Shown here piece by piece: positions 10,401 to 22,400 of a stretch of 37,402 bases of DNA. The notes beneath the pieces are model-generated. The model was not told where the DNA came from. It saw only the letters and a list, made by a program, of their open reading frames with translations, and searched no databases. The DNA lies in contig NW_023365699.1 of assembly GCF_000003815.2 (NCBI RefSeq), positions 1 through 37,402 of the forward strand, read 5' to 3'. How positions within the stretch are numbered: position 1 is the stretch's first letter; each line of letters starts with the position of its first letter. The translations under genes and the position numbers were made by a program. This DNA is from Branchiostoma floridae (lineage: Eukaryota > Chordata > Leptocardii > Amphioxiformes > Branchiostomatidae).

Positions 10401-13400
10401 GCATAAGCCGTTAGGCTTCCTCCCTTCCTCCCGCACAGTATTTGTTTTATCCAATGTACATTTCTTTGTTTTTGTGTTCTACGTGCGAATAAATAAACTA
10501 AACTCAAACATGCTCACGGCACAAGACGAACATGATTCAACAGCAATCTTGAATTTCTGTTGGTGACCTATCACTCGTGTAAAAGTGTGAAGAACCGTTG
10601 CACTATCGCCCGTATCTACGGCTGAATGGGCAAAATTGAACGTACGCCGACATTTTCCCGCCGTTTTTATATCTACGCTAGCAGTAAAGTGTTACGTCAT
10701 AGCGGTTGTGACGGACAAAAGTTAAATGAAAATTCTTGACAGTATACGTCCGTTTTCTCATGACATTTTGTATGCTCATGCAGGTTTTTTATGTTTTGTG
10801 CATTTACTAACAGGAAAGGAAGTAACCTCAGAGGATGTATAAAGGTACATAGCGGCAGTTAATTGTGCCGTGTTTCTTCCTGCCGGTATTTTTTACCCCC
10901 TCCCAACCACGCGCCCGTTCGCCGTGTAATTCTGAGGCATGTTACAATCACAATATTGCGCTTTTAGCAGGAGAAGAGTGGCAGAAAAGTTACACAGAAG
11001 TGGCAAGGGTAACCTATAACAGCAACATGTAACTGGAGAAAATGATGCGTTGGCAATTTGTCAAATCAGTATGGCTAGAGAAATCGTCGTAAACGTGCCG
11101 GTATTATGATAATAGATGTTACATACCATTGGCCTTTTTTAAGACAAAACATACTTTGATATAGAATTAAAAAAAAAAAAACTATGATAGATATAGTTCT
11201 GTCGAAATCCACTTGTTTCACATTGTTTTGCCAGGTAATATAGAAGTCAACTTTTTTTCAGGTAGTCCTGGGATTTACATTAATTTTGAAAAACAAAAAG
11301 CCAGGATGTTAATTATCTTACACTGAACACTACAACAGTATCATAAAAAAAATTAGTAGCAATATCAAAATCATAGATATACATGTAAGCAACTAGAGAA
11401 TTACAATGGAGTTACTGGTAATGCAGTTGTAACATTACGTATCGTTGATTAGAAGGTAGAGTGGTCCGTAAATTTTCTCCATTATACTGTAAGCTGCTAC
11501 TGTATGATACGACTTTTTTAGCCAATGGACATTGAGGTAGGTGGGAGTGGTGAGAGTTAAATGTAGTAACTGTATGTGTTTGGGTCTCATCTAAACAATG
11601 CTGAAATGTGCGCTCACCGGGTGACCTTTCACGTATTGACTTGATGACTGTGGCGGGACAATTTATTTTATCTTACGATATAGGCAGGCTCATATAGGAT
11701 ACAAAACAAGATCAGATTAAGAATTTAGACAAGGTCATTATACAGAACTTATTCCTTCCCATCTCAAGTCATCCTCAACAACTTCTACTCACTCTGAACA
11801 AGGCTACTCGGGTAAGGTGGATACAAAAGAGATCAGAACACTGAATGCTAATACACGGGTCTGCCTAAACACCACAAACGACCACAAACAACCACAAACG
11901 ACCACAAACAACTCGAATATACAGTGCATATGGGGCAACAACATTGTGTACGCTCTGGAGACATTGTTTATACGTTTATGAATTTAAAAAAGCAAGTCCT
12001 ACGTATTCACCAGTTATTTCGAGTTTGTCCGGTTTCAAGATTAAAGCAATTCTTGGCCACCATGTTGGATTGTGCTTGCTTGCATTGAGGCTGAAAAACA
12101 CTTAGCATACAAGTTTTATAAGTTGACAATGACAGAATTGCGGTATGCTATGATCTATAAAACAACAGCTTTCAAAGTTTTATCACCCTGCCGTCTATAG
12201 AGCCGAGGAAGGTATCGAGAACTTCCCCCATCATGACTCCTAGCACGGTCGATCCAACATGGCGGCCAAGAATTGCTTCGATCTTGAAACCAGAGGACTA
12301 ACTCGAAATAACTCGTGAATCTGTAGGAGTTGTTGCGTTTTTTAAATTCATAATGTATAAATATTGTCTCCAGTGCATCACACAAGGTCGTTGCCCCATG
12401 TACACTGCTTATTAGAGTCGTTTGTGGTCGTTTGTGGTTGTTTGTGGTGTTTAGGCAGACCGCTAATACACTATTCAGAACTTGCTCCTTCCCGATATTC
12501 CTTGACATCATGTTCTCCCCACTCACAGTTCGGAGACACACCACTGTTCATGGCAGCCCGGAAAGGACATGTGGAAGTTGTGCAGCAGCTGCTGAAGGCT
12601 GGAGCAGATGTGGACAAGGCTTCGCGGGTAAGGTGGATACAAAAGAGATCAGATTTAACACTGAACACTAATATTAAACTATTCAGAACTTGCTCCTTCA
12701 CAATATTCCTTGACATCATGTTCTTCCCAATCACAGTTCGAAGACACACCGCTGTACATGGCAGCCCAAAAAGGACATGTTGAAATTGTGCAGCAGCTGC
12801 TGAAGGCTGGAGCAGATGCGGACAAGACTACGAGGGTAAGGAGGTGGATACAAAAAGAGATCAGATTTAACACTGAGTACTAATTAACTGTTCAGAACTT
12901 GGTCCTTCCCGATATTCCTTGACATCATGTTCTTCCCATTCACAGTTTGGAGACACGCCACTGTTCATGGCAGCCCGCAATGGACATGTGGAAGTTGTGC
13001 AGCAGCTGCTGAAGGCTGGAGCAGATGTGAACAAGGCGGACCAGGTAAGATCAGAACAAGATCAAATCTGGATGTTATACAGAAAAACTGAGAAGAAAAT
13101 TACCAATTCACACACATTATGTGATCTTACCGGTATTCTTGGTGTAAAACTTGATACGGATCCTCGTGTCGAAAAGGGTCTAGCATTAATCCATTATTGC
13201 ATTGAATATGGAATCTATGCCCTAATTTGCATATTTGTGGTATGACAATGTTAACCTCAACCTACATGTATATCATAAGTGACATCTCGGATCACATTCT
13301 GGTGAAAAGGGATTGCTGGTTTCCAATAGACTTTTTGTGTTGTCACTTTATTTGGGGCAGAAACTGAATAAAATGTATTTTTTTCAATGAAGCTGTCAGA

Positions 13401-16400
13401 AAAATCTTGAGGAGAGTAGTCCTACACATAAGCGGATTTTGTTGTCACTTCATTAATTGTGCACATGAAATCCAAAATGTAAAAGAAATTATGGAATAAT
13501 GGCTCAGGTACATTCTATAAAAAGCATTAACATTTTTGTAAAGTATTTTCACATCAATGCTTGATTAGGTTTTATGTAGATTTTCTATCTATTGCAACAT
13601 GTGCTCATTAATTGCTTCCCCTCTCTTTTTCAGCAACGAAGTCTCTTTAGCCCGATGGTACATGTAAGTCCATATATCACAGATTAGGTCATTTTGGCCA
13701 ATACAGGTATCATCCAAATAGACTTTTCAGCCAACATTACTGTGAGAGGTACCTCATGTTTCAGTCACTCACTGTTGCACTAAATGTTTAACATGTTAAT
13801 CAAGAATGGCTCAAGAATATCTGTGAAAAGTTCACATCAATACTAATGGTTTGTGTAGATAACTATTGAATTTTAAAGTCTTATGTGTTCTTTGCTACAT
13901 GTACTTTCTCTATTTTTCAGCGGGTATATACTTTGTCAGACAGTCAATTCCTGTTCCCTGTAAGTTGAATACACTACACCAACTATTGCATTCATCAACA
14001 GCTTTTTGAGCTCTACAATTAAGATTTTGAACTATCTTATGCAATCTTTATAGCTAATGTAATATTACCTCCATCGTTAAGGTATGAACAATCCACAGCT
14101 GTTGTTCATAAGCATTTGTGCCTGGTCTGATGTTGTTCTCGGCAGAGTTAGCGCCAATATATCATCTCATCTCTAAGCAGATGTTAGTCTCATTCAGCTT
14201 GCTACACTGTGCAGGGGCCAATATTGTTTTAGACTTTTAAAAGAATAACATGTTGTACAGAACGTTCTTCTTCCTGAGATCCAGTCTGAACAAGTTCTCA
14301 CATAACGGATTCAGACAGAACAGGTAATATTGATACGAAACAAGATCAGGTTTAGTAGTGTACATTGCATGTTGTATATAGACGATTTCCCCTTCCCACT
14401 ATTACATGTAAGAATCTTACTCACAGGATGGAGCCACTCCACTGGTTGCAGCAGCCTATCACGGACATGTGGAAGTTGTGCAGCAGCTGCTGAAGGCTGG
14501 AGCAGATGTGGACAAGGCTGCGTGGGTAAGGTGGATACAAAAAGAGATCAGATTTAACACTAGACTAATACATACATTTCCGTGAATAGTTTCATCAGGT
14601 TGGTACGTAACTGAATAAAGAGACTCTTTTTACACAACCATTGCTTTATTCACACCAACGTTTTGGTGACCGTCTGTTACTTTCTTCAGGGCAATTCTGA
14701 CTGGTTCACATTGTAATGCAGGACAGGTGTCGCTGCTTACAGTTCAGATGCGTAAAGTATTTACATAATATGTACAGACAGATTTATGCAAAATATTTAC
14801 AATGCGGTCCCAAAATTTATTTAATACACACACTGTTCAGAATTTTTCCTTTCAGATATTCATTAACACCATATTCTCCTCACTCACAGGAAGGAGACAC
14901 ACCACTGTACATAGCAGCCCAGAATGGACATGTGGAAGTTGTGCAGCAGCTGCTGAAGGCTGGAGCAGATGTGGACATGGCTGAACTGGTAAGGTGGATA
15001 CAAAAAGAGATCAGATTTAACACTGAACACTAAATCAACACACTATTCAGAACTTGGTCCTTCCCGAATATTCCTTGACATCATGTTCTTCCCAATCACA
15101 GTATGGAGGCACACCATTGTACATGGCAGCCCGGAATGGACATGTGGAAGTTGTGCAGCAGCTGCTGAAGGCTGGAGCAGATGTGGACAAGGCTACATGG
15201 GTGAGGTGGATACAAAAAGAGATCAGATTTAACACTGAAGACTAAATTAATGCACTAATCAGAACTTGCTCCTTTTCCGATATTCCTTGACATCATGTTC
15301 TTCCCAATCACAGGGTGGAGAGACACCATTGTACATAGCAGCCCAGAATGGACATGTGGAAGTTGTGCAGCAGCTGCTGAAGGCTGGAGCAGATGTGGAC
15401 AAGGCTACGCGGGTAAGGTTGATACAAAAAGAGATCAGATTTAACACTAGACTAATACATACACTGTTCAGAACTTACTCCTTTCAGATATTCATTAACA
15501 CCATATTCTCCTCACTCACAGGAAGGAGACACACCACTGTTTATGGCAGCCCAGAATGGACATGTGGAAGTTGTGCAGCAGCTGCTGAAGGCTGGAGCAG
15601 ATGTGGACAAGGCTGAACTGGTAAGGTGGATACAAAAAGAGATCAGATTTAACACTGAAGACTAAATTAATGCACTAATCAGAACTTGCTCCTTTTCCGA
15701 TATTCCTTGACATCATGTTCTTCCCAATCACAGTATGGAGACACACCACTGTACATAGCAGCCCGGAATGGACATGTGGAAGTTGTGCAGCAGCTGCTGA
15801 AGGCTGGAGCAGATGTGGACAAGGCTGAACTGGTAAGGTGGATACAAAAAGAGATCAGATTTAACACTGAACACTAAATCAACACACTATTCAGAACTTG
15901 GTCCTTCCCAATATTCCTTGACATCATGTTCTTCCCAATCACAGTATGGAGACACACCACTGTACATAGCAGCCCGGAATGGACATGTGGAAGTTGTGCA
16001 GCAGCTGCTGAAGGCTGGAGCAGATGTGGACAAGGCTACACGGGTAAGGTGGATACAAAATGTGATCAGATTTAACACTGAAGACTAAATTAATGCACTA
16101 ATCCGAACTTGCTCCTTTTCCGATATTCCTTGACATCATGTTCTTCCCAATCACAGGATGGAGACACACCACTGTACATAGCAGCCCAGAATGGACATGT
16201 GGAAGTTGTTCAGCAGCTGCTGAAGGCTGGAGCAGAAGTGGACAAGGCTACGCGGGTAAGGTGGATACAAAAAGAGATCAGATTTAACACTAGACTAATA
16301 CTGATACATACACTGACTGTTCAGAACTTACTCCTTTCAGATATTCATTTACACCATATTCTTCCCACTCACAGGACGGAACCACACCACTGTTTATGGC

Positions 16401-19400
16401 AGCCCAGAATGGACATGTGGAAGTTGTTCAGCAGCTGCTGAAGGCTGGAGCAGAAGTGGACAAGGCTACGCGGGTAAGGTGGATACAAAAAGAGATCAGA
16501 TTTAACACTAGACTAATACTGATACATACACTGACTGTTCAGAACTTACTCCTTTCAGATATTCATTTACACCATATTCTTCCCACTCACAGGACGGAAC
16601 CACACCACTGTTTATGGCAGCCCAGAATGGACATGTGGAAGTTGTTCAGCAGCTGCTGAAGGCTGGAGCAGAAGTGGACAAGGCTACGCTGGTAAGGTGG
16701 ATACAAAAAGAGATCAGATTTAACACTAGACTAATACACTGTTCAGAACTTACTCCTTTCAGATAACACCATATAACACCATATTCTCCTCAGTCACAGG
16801 ATGGAGACACACCACTGTACATGGCAGCCCAGAATGGACATGTGGAAGTTGTGCAGCAGCTGCTGAAGGCTGGAGCAGATGTGGACAAGGCTACGCGGGT
16901 AAGGTGGATACAAAAAGAGATCAGATTTAAAACTAGACTAATACATACACTTTTCAGAACTTGTTTCTTTCAAATATTCATTGACACCATATTCTCCCCA
17001 CTCACAGGACGGAACCAAACCACTGTTTATGGCAGCCCAGAATGGACATGTGGAAGTTGTTCAGCAGCTGCTGAAGGCTGGAGCAGATGTGGACAAGGCT
17101 ACGCGGGTAAGGTGGATACAAAAAGAGATCAGATTTAACACTAGACTAATACTGATACATACACTGACTGTTCAGAACTTACTCCTTTCAGATATTCATT
17201 TACACCATATTCTTCCCACTCACAGGACGGAACCACACCACTGTTTATGGCAGCACAGGAGGGACATGTGGAAGTTGTTCAGCAGCTGCTGAAGGCTGGA
17301 GCAGAAGTGGACAAGGCTACGCGGGTAAGGTGGATACAAAAAGAGATCAGATTTAACATTGAGTAGTATACAATTCTGAACTTATTCCTTTCAGATAATC
17401 CTTGACATCACATTCTACCCCCACACAGAACAGAGCCACTCCACTGCTTGCAGCAGCCTATCAGGGACATGTGGAAGTTGTGCAGCAGCTGCTGAAGGCT
17501 AGGGCAGATATGGGCAAGGCTATGAGGGTAAGGTGGATACAAAAGAGATCAGATTTAACACTGAGTACTAAACCACTATTCAGAACTTGCTCCTTGCTGA
17601 TATTCCTTGACATTATGTTCTTCCCAATCACAGGACGGATTCACACCACTGTACATGGCAGCCCAGAATGGACATGTGGAAGTTGTGCAGCAGCTGCTGA
17701 AGGGTGGAGCAGAAGTGGACAAGGTGGACCAGGTAAGATGTATATCATAAGATTTAACACTGAATACTATAAACTATTCAGACCTTGCTCCTTCCTGATA
17801 TTCCTTGACACCATGTTCTCCCGACTCACAGTTTGGAGCCACACCACTGTACATGGCATCCAAGAATGGACATGTGGAAGTTGTGCAGCAGCTGCTGAAG
17901 GCTGGAGCAGATGTGGACAAGGCGCAGCAGGTACAACTGTAAGGTTTATACAAAACAAGATGAAATCTGGATGTTATACAGAAAAATGGAGAAGAAAATA
18001 ACCAATTCACATCATATTATACAACACACATTTTCTAATTCTCGGTGTAAAAGTAGATACGGATGCTTGTGTTGAAAATTTAGCAATGTCATCAATGTCA
18101 GACAACATTTGTTGCATTATCTATGGAATGTATGCCCTAAATTGCATATTTGTGGTATGACTATGTTTAACTTGGTTTAACCTCAACCTATTTTGAAAGT
18201 ATAATATGGTCTTTTATGAAAGTATAATATGGTCTTTTATGATCAAATTCCAGTGAAAAGCGGATTGCTAGTTTCCAATAGACGTTTTGTTTCGTCACTT
18301 TATTTGGGGCAGAAACTGAATAAAATTTTAACTTTGGACCCGACAAATGCTATTTTTTTTCAATGAAGCTGTTCTCGGTCTCAATTGGTACCCTCTCTTT
18401 TTAACCTTCCATATGCCATTTTTTTAATGAAAATGGTTATTTCATCTGAAAAAAATGCAGCTGATATTCGCTCTCCATAGGGTGAATGATTTGCATGGGG
18501 AGTTTGGTCAGTATAGGGTAACATCTAGGACATGTTTCCCGCCAAATGGACTGACTGTCCTCGCCAATTGTTCACCCAATTTCCGCGAAATTCCACCATC
18601 CAAAAACCCACAGAAAAACCTCATGGAGAATAGTCCTACACATAAGCCAAATGATTTTGTTGTCACTTCATTAATTATGCACATGAAATCCAAAATGTTA
18701 AACAAATTATTATATAATGGCTCTAGTGATTCTATGAAATGTACAACGTTTTGTAAAAGTGTTTTCACATCAATGCTTGAAGGATTTATGTAGATTTTCT
18801 ATCTATTGTTACATGTGTTCAATAATTGCTCCCCCTCTCTTTTTCAGCAACAAAGTTTCTTTGGCCTAATGGTAAGTACATATATCACAGATTAGGTCAT
18901 TTTGGCCAATACAAGCATTATCCAAATCAGCCAACATTATTGTGAGAGGTACCTCATGTTTCAGTCACTCACTGTTGCACGAAATGTTTAACTTGTTAAT
19001 CAACTGTTACAGCTTTTTGAGCTCTACAGTTAAGATTTTAAACTAACCTTTTCATGCATTTACATGATTCTATGATTCCAATGTGCTGTCTTCACAGAAT
19101 TAATACATATCTCCGGGAAGGTCACCTAAAGAGGGTTTTGTGTTTGGTCATGTATGTATGTTGGCAGCTATAACTCTTCCTATCTATATGCTGCATCCGT
19201 ATGCATGTAGTTTTCCATGTTGTCTACAAGTATGTGCAAGATGGTGCAAGTTTATTTTCTAAAGATTTGCAATTTTCATAGCTAATGTAATATTAATTAA
19301 ACCCCCATCGTTAAGGTATGAACAATCCACAGCTGTTGTTCATAAGCATTTGCGCCTGGTCTGATGTTGATCTCGGCACAGTTAGCGCCAATATATCATC

Positions 19401-22400
19401 TCATCTCTAAGCAGATGTTAGTCTCATTCAGCTTGCTACACTGTGCAGGGGCCAATATTGTTTTAGACTTTGAAAAACAATAACATGTTGTACAGAACGT
19501 TATTCTTCCTGAGATCCAGTCTGAACAAGTTCTCACATAACGGATTCAGACAGAACAGGTAATATTGATACGAAACAAGATCAGGTTTTGTAGTGTACAT
19601 GTACATTGCACGTTGTATAGACGTTTTGCCCTTCCCAATATTACATGTAAGTCTCATTTTACTCACAGGATGGAGCCACTCCACTGGTTGCAGCAGCCTA
19701 TCACGGACATGTGGAAGTTGTGCAGCAGCTGCTGAAGGCTGGAGCAGAAGTGAACAAGGCTACGCAGGTAAGGTGGATACAAAAAGAGATCAGATTTAAC
19801 ACTAGACTAATACATACACAGTGTTCAGAACTTACTCCTTTCAGATATTCATTAACACCATATTCTCCTCACTCACAGGAAGGAGACACACCACTGTACA
19901 TGGCAGCCCAGAATGGACATATGGAAGTTGTGCAGCAGCTGCTGAAGGCTGGAGCAGATGTGGACAAAACAGAGCAGGTAAGATGGATACAAAAAGATAT
20001 CAGATTTAATATTGAGCACAATTCTGAACTTACTCCTTTCAGATAATCCTTGACATCATGTTCTACCCACACACAGGATAGAGGCACTCCACTGGTTGCA
20101 GCAGCCTATCACGGACATGTGGAAGTTGTGCAGCAGCTGCTGAAGGCTGGAGCAGATATGAACAAGGCTACGCGGGTAAGGTTGATCCAAAAAGAGATCA
20201 GATTTAACGCTAGACTAATACATACACTGTTCAGAACTTACTCCTTTCAGATATTCATTAACACCATGTTCTCCTCACTCACAGGATGGAGACACACCAC
20301 TGTACATGGCAGCCCAGAATGGACATGAATGAATCAGATTTAACACTGAAGACTAAATTAATGCACTAATCAGAACTTGCTCCTTTTCCGATATTCCTTG
20401 ACATCATGTTCTTCCCAATCACAGGATGGAGACACACCACTGTACATAGCAGCCCAGAATGGACATGTGGAAGTTGTGCAGCAGCTGCTGAAGGCTGGAG
20501 CAGATGTGGACAAGGCTGCACGGGTAAGGTGGATACAAAATGTGATCAGATTTAACACTGAACACTAAATTAACACACTATTCAGAACTTGTTTCTTCCC
20601 GATATTCCTTGACATCATGTTCTTCCCATTCACAGTTTGGAGACACACCACTGTACATGGCAGCCTATCAGGGACACGTGGAAGTTGTGCAGCAGCTGCT
20701 GAACAAGGCTATTGAGAAGCACTTAAAGGTACAAAGGAACATAAAAATTGTAAAAGTGGCCCCAATATGGAAGCCATGAGTGTAGTTGCCATGTTGGTAA
20801 GTGACACCAGTCTACCACACTATTGTTCACATCTTGAATACAGAAATGAATGCCCTGTAGGCTGTGATACCATGTTTTGTCGCTTCAATTCTTTTTTTTT
20901 TAACGTTTATTGTGTATATTTCGAAAATTTAGCCATTTTTTTTACCCATCTTGTTTTTTTCACCCTATCTCACTATTTTTGCCGTCTGCAGAGGATGTCA
21001 TCCATAATATTTACTTGCTGTGGCCTAAATGGACGTTTAGGAGTTGTGCAGCAGCTGCCGAAGGCTGGAGCAGATGTGGTGAAGGTAAGATAGATACAGA
21101 ACAAGATCAAATTTTGATGTTATACTGAAAAATTGAGAAGACCATTATGTTTTGGGTAGCATTTGTGTGTTTATTTATTTTTTGTGTAGAAGACCAGCAT
21201 AACTCGAGAATGCCTGGATGGATTGTATTCATATTCGGTATGTGGGTAGGTCTTGATGAGACCTGGAAACGATTAGATGTTGGGCCCCCTAGCATATGTA
21301 AATAATTACATATTATTTATGCAAATGGTAATCTTATTTGCATAATTAATCAGGAAATTGTCTAAACACGTTCAAGTCAATTATAGGACCATTGCAACAT
21401 GTGACATTTGTAACTGAGAAAGAGAAAAATATTTATAGATGTACATTATGCAAAATGAAGACCTAACTCCCATAATTAATGAGAAAATTATATTATGTCA
21501 TAGTCGTAAATGACGGGAACTTCTTACGTGTAGCATTTGTAAGTTCTGTACAGGTGAACATTGTTGAACATTAATTATTATGCAAATGAGGTCCTAATTT
21601 ACATAAATTATCAGACAGTACGACAAAAGCCTTCTTTCTTTACATATAGATTGTGTACGTCTATTGTTTGGTGGAGGAGATGATCAAGTTATATAATTTA
21701 TGCAAATGCGAACCTTATTTGCATAATTAATGACAAACAATTAATACAGCAGTTGTAAAAGATAGAATCATTTGGCAAAGGTATGGGGTCGTGGAACTCT
21801 AGTTTAATGCGATATTGTTCTCATGTCACCTTATTAAATTCACCTCACATGGAATTCTGCAAAATGATGGCTAATCGTGTATTCATTGAATAGATACATC
21901 ATCTATTCAAAAACAACACCCCATTCTGGATTTTAGTGTTCTTTTAATTCCCCCTGTGTAGTATTCAGAGAACCACTCATACATTTGTATATGATGTTAA
22001 TTTAATGTTAATTCCCCCTGCTGCCTTCATTATTCATATTTGTAATGATCACATCAATACTCATTAATTAATAAGTAAAGGTTCATGCGGATCACAATAA
22101 ATTTTCCACCCTACAAGTGTTCACTGCTTCCTTCTCTGCTTTCCAGAGGCAACAAGAAGCCTTGATACAGGATCTGTTTCAAGCACACCACAGCACAGAA
22201 ACTGCAATGGACAATGTGGATCCAATGTACCACAACATGAAAGCCTTCATCAACATTTTGGGTCGAATAAAATGCATCAGAAAGTCGGATATNNNNNNNN
22301 NNNNNNNNNNNNNNNNNNNNNNNNNNNNNNNNNNNNNNNNNNNNNNNNNNNNNNNNNNNNNNNNNNNNNNNNNNNNNNNNNNNNNNNNNNNNGAGCCTCA

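Larger units (their letters stand above)
13045..14426 (+). repeat. Spacer block, segmental duplication copy 1
   Basis: Intron block with two mini-exons. It is closely similar over most of its length to 17931-19668, including the intron start, the first mini-exon and the 300 bp before the next ankyrin exon. The two copies differ by indels. Confidence 0.8.

Noticed and set aside
12471-20568. Many 60-90 codon minus-strand frames rich in Ser/Cys over the ankyrin exons
   Set aside because: They are antisense shadows of the repeated ankyrin exon and intron; each repeats with the array.
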